A stretch of 64,000 nucleotides of DNA. It comes from Diplonema papillatum. Taxonomy: Eukaryota > Euglenozoa > Diplonemea > Diplonemida > Diplonemidae. The stretch covers positions 1 to 64,000 of the forward strand of contig JAPJBO010000015.1 in the NCBI GenBank assembly GCA_030068145.1, given 5' to 3'. Both the position numbers and the translations under genes were made by a program. Of this stretch, positions 9,136 through 20,200 are shown in pieces (the stretch's first letter is position 1; every line of letters starts with the position of its first letter). Under the pieces are notes generated by a model. It did not search any database. It was given only the letters and a program-made list of their open reading frames with translations, and had not been told where the DNA came from.

Positions 9136-10303
9136 CCCCCCTAGTGTGTCGCCACATACCCCCTAGTGTGTCGCCATATACCCCCTAGTGTGTCGCCACA
9201 TACCCCCTGGTGTGTCGCCACATACCCCCTAGTGTGTCGCCATATACCCCCTAGTGTGTCGCCATATACCCCCTAGTGTGTCGCCACATACCCCCTAGTG
9301 TGTCGCCATATACCCCCTAGTGTGTCGCCATATACCCCCTAGTGTGTCGCCATATACCCCCTAGTGTGTCGCCATATACCCCCTAGTGTGTCGCCATATA
9401 CCCCCTAGTGTGTCGCCATATACCCCCTAGTGTGTCGCCACATACCCCCTAGTGTGTCGCCATATACCCCCTAGTGTGTCGCCATATACCCCCTAGTGTG
9501 TCGCCATATACCCCCTAGTGTGTCGCCATATACCCCCTAGTGTGTCGCCATATACCCCCTAGTGTGTCGCCATATACCCCCTAGTGTGTCGCCATATACC
9601 CCCTAGTGTGTCGCCATATACCCCCTAGTGTGTCGCCATATACCCCCTAGTGTGTCGCCATATACCCCCTAGTGTGTCGCCATATACCCCCTAGTGTGTC
9701 GCCATATACCCCCTAGTGTGTCGCCATATACCCCCTAGTGTGTCGCCACATACCCCCTAGTGTGTCGCCATATACCCCCTAGTGTGTCGCCATATACCCC
9801 CTAGTGTGTCGCCATATACCCCCTAGTGTGTCGCCATATACCCCCTAGTGTGTCGCCATATACCCCCTAGTGTGTCGCCACATACCCCCTAGTGTGTCGC
9901 CCTAGTGTGTCGCCATATACCCCCTAGTGTGTCGCCACATACCCCCTAGTGTGTCGCCATATACCCCCTAGTGTGTCGCCATATACCCCCTAGTGTGTCG
10001 CCATATACCCCCTAGTGTGTCGCCATATACCCCCTAGTGTGTCGCCATATACCCCCTAGTGTGTCGCCACATACCCCCTAGTGTGTCGCCATATACCCCC
10101 TAGTGTGTCGCCATATACCCCCTAGTGTGTCGCCATATACCCCCTAGTGTGTCGCCATATACCCCCTAGTGTGTCGCCACATACCCCCTAGTGTGTCGCC
10201 ACATACCCCCTAGTGTGTCGCCATATACCCCCTAGTGTGTCGCCACATACCCCCTAGTGTGTCGCCACACACCCCCTAGTGTGTCGCCACATACCCCCTA
10301 GTG
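9136..10303. repeat. 22-bp minisatellite, array 3
   Basis: About 53 units, dominated by the catata variant (cgccatatac), with a truncated unit near 9899 (cgccctagtg). It ends at ctagtgcgcacc, where unique sequence begins. Confidence 0.93.
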
Positions 10304-11491
10304 CGCACCAGGACCCACTGGCTAGAGGAACTAAACGTGATCTTCGTGATTTCGCATGTTATGGCACTGGTTTTTTCAAACTGTGTTTTCGTGTGATCAC
10401 ATATGGTATGTCTTTTCACGTGTTCTGCCACGTGTACAACATAGACAAGTGAGGTCGTCTATTTATCTCGTCTTGCCGCGTCGGGGTCGCGGGCGCTGAG
10501 ATTTGTGCAGTGGTGTGGCCAACCCCATTGGATATTCGCCACTACAACCAAAACCTGCTCACATCCACTACGCCACCAAGGCTCACGCCAACGACTTCGC
10601 GGCGTGGACCATACACTCCTACGCACGCCTGACTTTGTGATACCAGTACCCAACTTAGTTCTGGGGTCGCTTGAGCACAATCCAATTTCGGGACCGGTGC
10701 ATTCGGCAGAAGAGCTGTTGCACACTCAATATCAGATGCCGACTTCCGTGGCCATCAATGTGATCTATGCCGCGCGATAACTACCTTCAGCCAGATCTCG
10801 GTGCATCCCGTCGCCAGTCCTGCTTCAGAAGAACCAGCAAAGGTCCACCTCCGCAGTTTTCAGCATTTCTCGTCGATCCAGCATTTTGAGCTGGGGGACT
10901 CCGCATCTGCCGCCCCGCCAGCAGCCACGCAGCTTTTCGGGCTGGTAGGAAACGCTAACGGAGCACGATGAGCCGGCTTTGCCATATGAAACATTGACGC
11001 ATGTCGGTGATAACTGCTGCAGAAAGGGACGAACGGGACATCGAGAAAAAAAATTAACAAAAAGGAAACAACAGTTGAGGAAAAGGAGGTCTGAGACTCA
11101 TCAAAATGAAAGTGGAGGTAGGAACGGAGTGCCGCGTTTTGAGTATTATTGCGCTTTGCGTCCCGCAGCGCCAGCATCAGGAACAGGAGCACGCGGGTTT
11201 CGTACGAGCGTGCGTTAGGACAATTTGTGTGCAAACGCTGTGTTTCCGTCGACTCTGCATCGAGCCCAAGGAAACACTAGGCGGGCCAGCTTATGTGCGG
11301 AAAGGACCGATGTGTGTCCTGTGCCAGGATGGTTTGTAGTCAACACGTGATTGAGAACTCGCCAGCTGGCAAGGGGAAAAGGCAGATCGGAAGACCTGCA
11401 GCGGCAACAGTTGACTCACGGCCTGCGGTGACAGGTGCGCGCGCGACAATCCACTCTCTCCACTCGAAAAAGACAGGCGCGTCGTGTTGTT
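10304..11491. other. Intergenic, no supported gene
   Basis: Unique sequence with only short open frames on either strand and no recognisable domain. A 91-aa frame at 10505-10780 has no family features. I see nothing else definable. Confidence 0.5.
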
Positions 11492-11779
11492 ACATAAGCG
11501 CCAGCTTGAAAGGAAATGCTCGACGATGCTGCCCGACAAAGAACAAAAGGGATCCCAAGTGCTGTAACTACCGAACCACGTGTTGAACGGACGTGAGGTC
11601 ATGCGGGTCTACCCCTACACGACAATCACAAACACAACAGTTCAAAGTCTTGAGTGAGAAAGCAACACACGCTGGTGTAAGCGAAGAACAAATCAGATTG
11701 TGTTTGTACTGTATTTGCCCCTTACCTCTATATTTCCTCCCTTCCATTCGGAGTCGAAGCAGCTACGTTGAGTATTTTT
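11492..11779 (+). repeat. Dispersed element R1, copy 1
   Basis: About 288 bp running from acataagcgccagcttgaaa to gctacgttgagtattttt. It is present in inverted orientation at 19060-19349 with high similarity. No terminal inverted repeats are visible. In both places it sits against the same point of repeat R2. Confidence 0.8.
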
Positions 11780-11912
11780 TGCGCGTGTCGGTTGATCGTT
11801 TTCCCACTTGTATTTACTTTGTGTCATTTTCAGGTGAGGAATTCTGATCAATCACCAAAACACGCTGCCTGCCTGCACAATACATTGAAGGGCAACTCGC
11901 AAGATTGCTGGT
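11780..11912 (+). repeat. Dispersed element R2, copy 1
   Basis: A repeat of about 130 bp with landmarks gatcgttttcccacttgtat, ggaattctgatcaa, aaacacgctgcc and acaatacattgaagggcaac. Other copies lie at 19350-19493 and 29312-29456 in the same orientation. Confidence 0.8.
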
Positions 11913-13692
11913 ACTAAAAAAAGCGGCAAAATGTACAGTGTCGCGTCCGGGCCCGCCGTATAAAACGCGGGCCGATGCCTCTCCGCGAACGCAACAAGAG
12001 ACATTCGGCTCAAGGAGGAAACGGCGCTGGAGCGCATGAACGGTAGGTTAATGCATCTCGAGGCTTCGTCCGGCAGCGTGTCGTGTCACAACACTGGGCG
12101 ATGGTCACCCCCTTAACCTGGCTTTTTTGCCGGACTCGGGGTGCCGTGGAGAAGCTGGCACACCTTTTAGGCTGGGCGTTCGTACAGAAATGCTGGCCGC
12201 TTTGGGTGGAAGGTCGCTGCCGTTCCCAGTTGGGTTCGTTCCCCTTGGCGTTGAATCGTGGAACTTGCATTGCACACTGGTGTCGCATTGCCGAGTTCAA
12301 TGATGGCGTGTGTAGCAGATCGCCTACGTTGGTTCACAACCGCGGGATCAATTTCCAATTGTGAAGGTTGCTTGCAAAACTGTTGACTTCCGAAACGGTG
12401 CTACTTTTTTTTTTTTTTTTTGGACTTAAAAAACGGACTTGAAAGACTTGCGGGAAAACGGTAGTGGGCTGGAACGACGAAAGGTGACGCCACCCCTTCA
12501 CCCCCACCCCCGCCCTTCGCTGGTGAACGGCCTTCGGTACTCTTGGCAGACGGCGTCCAAGAGGCCGCGCTAGGGGCCGGGGGCTCATGCGGCAGAAGCA
12601 AGCGCGCACATCTTTCGCTCGTCAGACGGGACGGAACAAAATGAACACGTCAGACGTGCCCACGCTTTAGAAACAAGGCGTCTTCTAATGAGTTTTGTAC
12701 ATTTTTTAAGGGTCGCGCCTCCATCCCATCAAAGCTCAGAAGCCGCCGGGTGACTGCATGCCGTTCGCGCCCTCAGCACTGGTTTGCCGGAAGGCAAACG
12801 ATGATGCGAAGACGGTTAACGTTAACGTATCGAAACGTAGCCTTGCATTTCTTTTGATCAACTTAAACGGAACGAAGCCTTTGCATTCCTTTCGACTAAC
12901 CTGCGTATGGTGGTGAATACCCGACGCAGCCGTCAGTACAGAAGGATGAAAGGTGGTGTACCTCACCTCACAAAACACAAGAAGGTCTGGGTAGGGTGTG
13001 GCACCCAGTGACGTGGTGAATACCCGACGACGCCCCAAAAAACGCGACAGTAGTCTGAAATACATGGAAGTGTTAGTTTCGTGCTGGGTGGACGCGTTCA
13101 AGCGCGGGATTAACCTCGTACAAATGTTAGGTATGCGTCGGACATATTGAGCATATAAGATCTGCGATCTTACAAACGTCCGTTTTTGTAGCTGCCCTTC
13201 TCTCTCTTCCCGCTTCGGCTTCCTGCAGAAGATGAAGACGGGCGGCCCCCCGAGTGTTTTCGTATTGGTCGTGCTACACCTCGCCCTCACTTCTAGAACA
13301 AAAAAGAAAGTGGAAGACTGCGGGACAGAAAAAAGGAGGGGGAGGACAGTTCAGGGGATCCTCCCTTTCCCGCGGGTGTGACGCTGTACTGGTTCGTTGA
13401 ATGTTGAACTCGAAAGAGGACGCTGGCAGCGTGTCTGGAAGGAATTTGGCCGCAAGATCTCATCCACTCACAGACAAGGCTAAGCGTCGAATGGCTGTGA
13501 GGCTGTCAGAAGGGAAGGACGTCCAGAAAGCCGTCCGCAGGCGACGCCCGAAATAGAACTGTAGTCGACGTGGTCGAATCAAAAGGTCGATGTGCCAATG
13601 TAGTTCCTGTCGGAATCTGCGGCACGGTGCAGCAACGGGAGTCGGGGCGGTCAAAGCCCAGGACACTCGGTGGAACAGGTGCAGGGCACAGC
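11913..13692. other. Intergenic, no supported gene
   Basis: Contains a poly-T run near 12406 and short overlapping open frames on both strands without recognisable domains. The poly-T and nearby sequence could belong to the 3' flank of the large minus-strand gene or to a degraded element. Nothing firmer can be said. Confidence 0.45.
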
Positions 13693-14272
13693 TTATCGCG
13701 CGACGTTTTCGGCAGCCCACTGGGCCGTGTCGTTCACGATCTCGTCGAGCAAATCGTCCGCAATGACACGCGCGAGCCGGTCCTCGTGCGGATTGTCGTC
13801 CCACCACTCTTTCCAGTGTTTGAACTCCACCGCGGGAGCCAGGCTCGGGTCATCTTTAATGGAGTCGTACTCGCCCCACCACTTCTTCACGAAAGCGGAG
13901 CATTCGGTCCGCATGTCGTCGTCGGCCGGCTGGCCGTGGATCTCGGCATACCGCCTGACGCCTTCTGCCACGATGTCAGCCGCCAGCTTGTGGTACGGCT
14001 CGCTTTCCTCCTCTTCTTCCTCTTCGTCCTCCTCTTCTTCGCCATCCGCTGCCGTGTGTTCTTCTTCCGACGAACGCGGGAGGGTCCGGCTGCTGCAGCT
14101 GTGCCCCAGGACGATAGCCTCGACCTTCGCTTCTAGATACTCCGAGAGCTTTGCCCGCTGTGTTCCGCTGTGCCACCCTGCGGCGATGTCGGGCGCTCGG
14201 CTGTTAGCAGTGCCGCTACCGAACTCGTATTCGTCGCTGTCGTCTTCAATGATCGTGTCATCATTCGGCGGG
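13693..14272 (-). CDS. Terminal exon 7 of the large coiled-coil gene
   Basis: The acceptor is TTTGAACACAG; one leading base completes the Ser codon begun in exon 6. It encodes an acidic region with a Glu/Asp run near 14010-14050, then a Trp-rich helical part (FVKKWWGEYDSIKDD, EFKHWKEWWDDNPHED) and the ending DDLLDEIVNDTAQWAAENVAR before TAA. The frame is also open upstream to 14409, so a separate shorter gene starting there cannot be excluded. Confidence 0.65.
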
Positions 14273-17200
14273 CTGTGTTCAAAGGGCGGGCTCAGTTTCA
14301 GCAAAAATCGCGTGTGTGAGACATCGGTGGGTGGTGTCGCCATGGGGGCGGGGGTCCAATCCAACCGATCATTGCGCATAGCCGAGGTCCTTGGGCGGTT
14401 TAATAACAAAACAGAGAGACGCGGTTCTTCCTTTATAAACTTTTACTTGGTCTGGTCAGGAACATTCCCTGCAGTGAGGAGTAACACTCCCTGTGCTGAG
14501 CATGATTCAAACCGTATCTCGGTATTTCGTTGTTTCCGACAACATCGTTTACGTTCTGCGTCTTTTCTCGTGTCCTTTCGACGGTGTTCTGAGCTTTTTT
14601 TAGTCTGTTTCGAGTTCTAAGAAACCGTTACTGCTGAGTCTCCGGTTGACCGTTGCGGCGGGAGAAGGGCATCGAAGGGGGATGGGTAATAGCGGTTGCG
14701 GTGAGACCGTCGGTTCGTTAGGCCTTACTTTTCTGTGTCACCTCGCTCCTGGTGGCAGAGTGAGCGGGCGTCGGCCTTCAGGCCGGTAGGCGGGTTCGAA
14801 CCCCGCCCATCACACTTCTTCGGTCAAAAATTGTTTTTTTTACCTGCTGCGGTACTTTTTCTCCCTCCTACACGAGAAAAGCCGGGCAAAAAGAATCACT
14901 TTTTCTCCCGGGTTTTTTTCCCGGATACTTCAATTTCACCAAAGGGCGAAACAAGGGCGGGAGGATCAGAAAATGCCGAAGAGAAAGCGTTCCCCGAGCG
15001 AAAGCAGCTCAGCGAGTGCCTCAGACGAACCCGAGCTACTTCCGGAGGCATCTAAAGAGCGCTATGTTCAGGTTTTCGCAGCGTTCTTGGAGCATGCGAA
15101 CATAAAGCGACGCAAGAACGGCCGCCTGAGCCGCCGAGCTCAAGAGAAGGACTTCATCGGCTTCCTTGCATCAAAGCAAAAGGAAGGCTTCAAGAATTCG
15201 ACCCTGTGGAGTTACTATTCCATGATCGGGGCATGCGCCCAGACAGAATGGAACATGGTGCTGAAAACAGAGTTCCCCCGCCTTTCAAAGCTGTTGAAAA
15301 AGTGGGACAAGTCGTATGTTCGGAAGAAGGCCAAGACGTTCACAGTGAACCGTTATCTCGCGCTCCCTGTCCCAGAAGACGACAACCGCCAGATGAAGCT
15401 GCGCAAGGCTGCCGTCGTGTTGTCGTCCCGTGAAGCCCAGGAACAGCACAGCAAGTCGGGATCAAAAGTACCTTGCAGCAGGTAAAAAAATAGCGTTTTA
15501 CTAGTAAATAAGGTGCGTGTCCCTCAAACAAGTTTTTCTCCCTCGGTTGGGTTTTTCTCCCTCGCCTTCGGCTCGGGAGAAAAACCAACCTCGGGAGAAA
15601 AACTTGTTTTCGGGACACGTTTTCCCCCTCAGTTGAGTTTGCTCCCTCGCCTGACGGCTCGGGAGCAAAATCAACTTCGCGGGAAAAAGCACTCTTATTT
15701 ACTAGTAAAAAATAGCTATTAAAGTTTGTTGCGTTTCAATGTGCCCGAAATTTGCGTTTTTTGCGGAGTTTCTCAGTATCTCGCGGTACTTGGGTCACCA
15801 CGGGAAACGGAGTCGGGGGGGTCCGGGGGGGGTCTCCCCCCCGGGTCCTGGCGCCGAACTTGCCATCACAGGCTAAACTTGCTACCACACGCCGAACTCA
15901 GCATCACCAGAACCCGAACTTTGCTTTGCTTCGCTGGAACTTAGCTTCGCCCGAACTCAGCTGCGCCCGAACTTTGCTTCACCAGAACTTAGCTTCTTTG
16001 CTTCGCCCGAACTCAGCTGCGCCCGAACTTTGCTTCGCCCGAACTTTGCTTCACCAGAACTTAGCTGCACCCGAACTTTGCTTCGCCCGAACTCAGCTGC
16101 GCCCGAACTTTGGTTCACCAGAAATTTGCATCACCCAAACTTAGCATCGCCCGAACTTAGCTGCGCCCGAACTTAGCTGCGCCCGAACTTAGCTGCGCCC
16201 GAACTTTACTGTTTCCCGAACTTTAACAGCTGCCTCCAGTCTCGCCCCGCACCGGCCTTTAGCCGAGCGCACGTACTTTAGCGTTATTTTTGTTATACGT
16301 TGCTAAACACCAGGGATCTATATACCGGTAGCCCGGCATGAAATTTTGAATCTCCTTGAGAACCAAGTGCACAGGAGTCTTTATTTTGACTTTGTCCGGG
16401 CTGCTTCACTTTTCAGAATAACGAGCGAGAGGAAAATGTACACCCACCTGTTTGGTAGTGTCAACTGCTACTCTTTAATCAGCTCGGCCGTGGATTCACT
16501 CCCCTTTCGCACCAACAGGGCGCACGTGACCCGGCTGAACAAGAAAAGAGCTGACGTGTGCCCTGTGAGGCGTCATACCTCGGTCTCTTCTCTGGCGACA
16601 TGAGTTCGCTCCTTTTTACTCCGAACGTGTAGTGTAAGATTAGTAGGCGTCGAAGTAGGCGTTTCCCGGTGTATCCATTGCGTTTTATTCTTGAGATATA
16701 AAAGTTTTGTTTTGGACTTCTTCCAGACTTTGAATTTGCTCAGACTTTGCCAAACTAACTGCCTCGACGACGCCCCAGTGTACAAAAATATGCAGACCTG
16801 TGTGTGTCGATCGTATCGAAACCCAGCAGTTCCGTCGCTGCAAACGCTTTCGAATCCGGCAGCTTCGGCGGTGGGTCCCCCTCTCTTGGCAAGTCGTCGA
16901 ACGCGGCCGCCTGTGGGCTTCCTACTGGGCTCCCGGAGCTGTCCGCTGCCTCAGCCACAGCTTCGTCCAGCAGCTCGTCGACAAGCTGCTCGCTGACCGC
17001 CTCAAGCTTCTGTTTCGTTGGGCATTACGTCACACGGTCTTCCTTGTTAGAATTTCACGTGTAGTGAGTAAGTATGACTCTGGCAGTACCCATTGATCTG
17101 ATGAGTCCTTAGACGAAACTGAAAAGAGAACCGTAAGAACTTAGTTTTGGAGCGACAAGAAGAGTCGTGCCTGGTGCTGTATGTCTCGACTTTGGATCCC

Positions 17201-20200
17201 GAAACCCAGGCGCTGACGTGACTCCTGCAGCTTCGTGTAAAGTGCGCTCTGTGCAGAGTGCAGCTGAGATAATCCTTCGATTCTACATTTCTAAACACGA
17301 TTCATGAAAAGTGCGGGCAGTGTCATCTTGGCGAACGGGATCCGTCAGGCAATCGCACGCTTGATTGGTGGTGCCGCCTGCACAGAGCCCGGCGAGACAA
17401 CGTAGCAGAGGCAGGCAGAGACAAAAAGAGACGTACCCGCAGCCGTGCTTGTGCAGCAGTCACGTCCACCTCGGCTTCCGGCGCGACCTCTGAACTTCTT
17501 GGAGGCATCGGAGCTGGTTGCCGACTCTGCAGGATTTGTGGGGTGATTCGGTGGCACGCAAAACGCAAAACAGTAGCGACGCCCCAGCACATTGCGCGCA
17601 CCGGGAGTTCTCTCTCTTTTTCTTCCCGCAAACGGCGTGTTGCGGCCCGCCGGCAGCCGGAGCACCCCCCTCCCCCGAAGCATGGGCTCCTCCTGAGCCC
17701 CTCTGTGGCCTTTTCTGCCTCTTTCACGGGAGCCGGACCAGGTGCGTTTTCATCAATTTCCTTCTTCCTGGCTTGACCTTTCTTGCCTTTCCTTGATTCC
17801 ACAAAACACCATTAACAACACCCCCTCCCCCGAAAAGGCAAGATGCACACCGATTCGTCCGTTTTGGCGGTTGCGGACGCGAGTTCCTTGTTGGCGGCCT
17901 GCTGGCTGGACTGGAGGGCCTCAAGGTCGTCGTCCGCGTCCGCCTTGAGCTCGACCCTCGCCAAGCTCTCGCTGCGGCGGACCATGTCGATTGCTTGCTC
18001 GTGCCGCTCCCGCCGCTCGTCCTCCGCCCGCCGCGAGCCGTCGCGCGAGCGCTGCTCGCCGACGACGATGCCGCCCCGGCACGACAGCTCCGCGTCCACC
18101 GCCGCCTGCCTGCCGGCTGCCTCTTCGGCGATTGTACACTCGCGCAACCGCTCTGCCCGCTGCGTGCCCGCAATCGAGCCGAACGCCGCAGTTTCTTCAG
18201 CCGCAGCGTCACGCCGCGACTGGGTTTCGTCGGTGAGCAGCTGCGACAACCCTCGCGCAAGCGACAGTGCACGCTGCGAAGCCGCGTGCAGCTCGTCGCG
18301 GGCGGCGTCCTCCGCTGCGGCGACGGAGCTGCGGGCGTTCGCGGAGTCGGCCTCGACGGCGCGTGACAACCGCTGCCACGCGTTGCGGCTCGCCTCGCGC
18401 CGCCCCTCGCCGAAGGCCTGCTCCACCTCGGCGCGGCCCACCTGCTGCCGGGCGGCCGCGGCCAGGCGGCCGCTGCCTTCTTCGCCGGCGAGCTCGACCC
18501 GCTCCGCTGCGCGGGCGTCGTCGTCGCCGCTGTCGTCGCGGGCACAGGTGCCGTCGCTCGTCGACGCCTCGAGCAGGTCTTTGTTGTCGGCGATGTCCGC
18601 GGCCACGTGCAAGTTCTCCGGCCGCTTCGACGCGAACTTGCCGCGCTTCGCGCGCTGGATCTCTTCGACCAGCGAAAAGGTTTCCGCGTAAATCTCGTCC
18701 AGCAGCGATTCGCACGTGCCATCAACCTGTGTGTTGCGGGGAGAAAAAGCTTAGTTTAATATTTTTGTCGGGACGCCCGTTGAACGACATGATGAGTCTT
18801 TGGTTTCCCAGTCGGCGCTGCATCCCTGCCTGTTGCTGGCGATGACATGAGCTCGCCGATCTGCAGCCGAAACGACGATGACAACGGACTTTGTGTTACC
18901 CCTACCCCTCCCGCGCCGTTTCAGAAACATCAGGGAATCTGCGGCGATACTCGCGCATCTTCCCGGGTTCTTCTCTTTGCCCCCCGGGGGACGCAAGCAA
19001 AAACTCCGTGTTTTGGCGGCGGCGGGCTTCTCGTTTCCAGCAGGCGTGTCAAAAACAGCGAAAATACTCGACGTAGCTGCTTCGACTCCGAATGGAAGGG
19101 AGGAAATATAGAGGTAAGGGGCAAATACAATACAAACACAATCTGATTTGTTCTTCGCTTACACCACCGTGTGTTGCTGTCTCACTCAGGACTTTGACCT
19201 GTTGTGTTTGTGCAATTTGTCGTGTAGGGGTAGACCCGCATGACCTCACGTCCGTTCAACGTGGTTCGGTAGTTACAGCACTTGGGATCCCTTCTGTTCT
19301 TTGTCGGGCAGCATCGTCGAGCATTTCCTTTCAAGCTGGCGCTTACATTTTGTTTGTGCGTGCCGGGTGATCGTTTTCCCACTTGTATTTACCCTGTGTA
19401 TATTCAGGTAAGGAATTCTGATCAACCACCAAAACACGCTGCCTACGTGCACAATACATTGAAGGGCAACCCGCAAGATTGTTAGTACTAAAAAACTGGC
19501 ACACCTCGATGGACGGCTGCTCGCAAAACTCGTCCAGCGCGGAGCCATGCTGCCCTGACTCAACTTTCGGGCCGTCACTCTCGCTGGAAGCTGGGCTGGC
19601 GGCATGCGCGTGGTGCACGGCCACAGACTCGTTTGGCACGGTCGCTTCCTCGGCTGCCGACGGTCTGCTCGACCGGATGCTGCTGCCCGACGATCCTTCG
19701 AAGTCAACGGGCGGTTGAGGAGCCTGGCAAATTCGTTGTTTGATCTCAAGTTGCACTCTTCCGGGCTTTTCAGACAGTGGACCTGCCGAAAAAAAATGTG
19801 AAAACGGGGGTGTGCCTTGTCTAGGTTAAATGCTGTGCGTCTTATCCTGCCGATGCTTTTAGTCTTCTTTGGGTCTATGTTTTCGTACAAGAATAGGCGT
19901 GTGTTTGTTTGTACGTGCCGGGGAAGATTAGCCTGCTAGTGAATGATAGTGAGTGAATATGATCGCTAGGCTAATCTTCTCCCAAACACGCTGCCAGCGT
20001 TCTTTTTCGTGTTTACAATGCATTGTTACCACGAAAAAAATGAGCAACATACGGATACAGGGGACCGGTGCTCGTCCTTCCGAAAGTCGTCGTCATCACC
20101 TGCGCTGGAAGGCGGGGTGGGATCTCTGCTTTGCGACGCAGCAAGTACGGGCGTCGCGTCGTGTAGCTCGGGTCCAGTATCCCCGAGGCGGTGCGCGGCA

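Noticed and set aside
394..10303. CRISPR-like array of 22-bp repeats
   Set aside because: Units are strictly head to tail with no unique spacers and the setting is eukaryotic; this is a minisatellite.
13570..14620. Plus-strand frames of 188 and 316 aa opposite exon 7
   Set aside because: Ser/Arg-rich antisense shadows; the minus strand has the protein-like composition, acceptor and phase fit.
14745..14815. Selenocysteine tRNA (cttcagg loop)
   Set aside because: The TCA in the loop is tempting, but there is no long variable arm, the acceptor stem fails and the loop is four bases when the stem is fully paired.
17724..17802. Extra exon encoding GKKGQARKKEIDENAP
   Set aside because: Its acceptor gives a phase that does not fit exon 4 and exon 5, which already join in phase without it.
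17724..18845. Arg-rich frames of 168 to 333 aa around exon 4
   Set aside because: Artefacts of very GC-rich coding DNA; only one minus-strand frame joins in phase with neighbouring exons.
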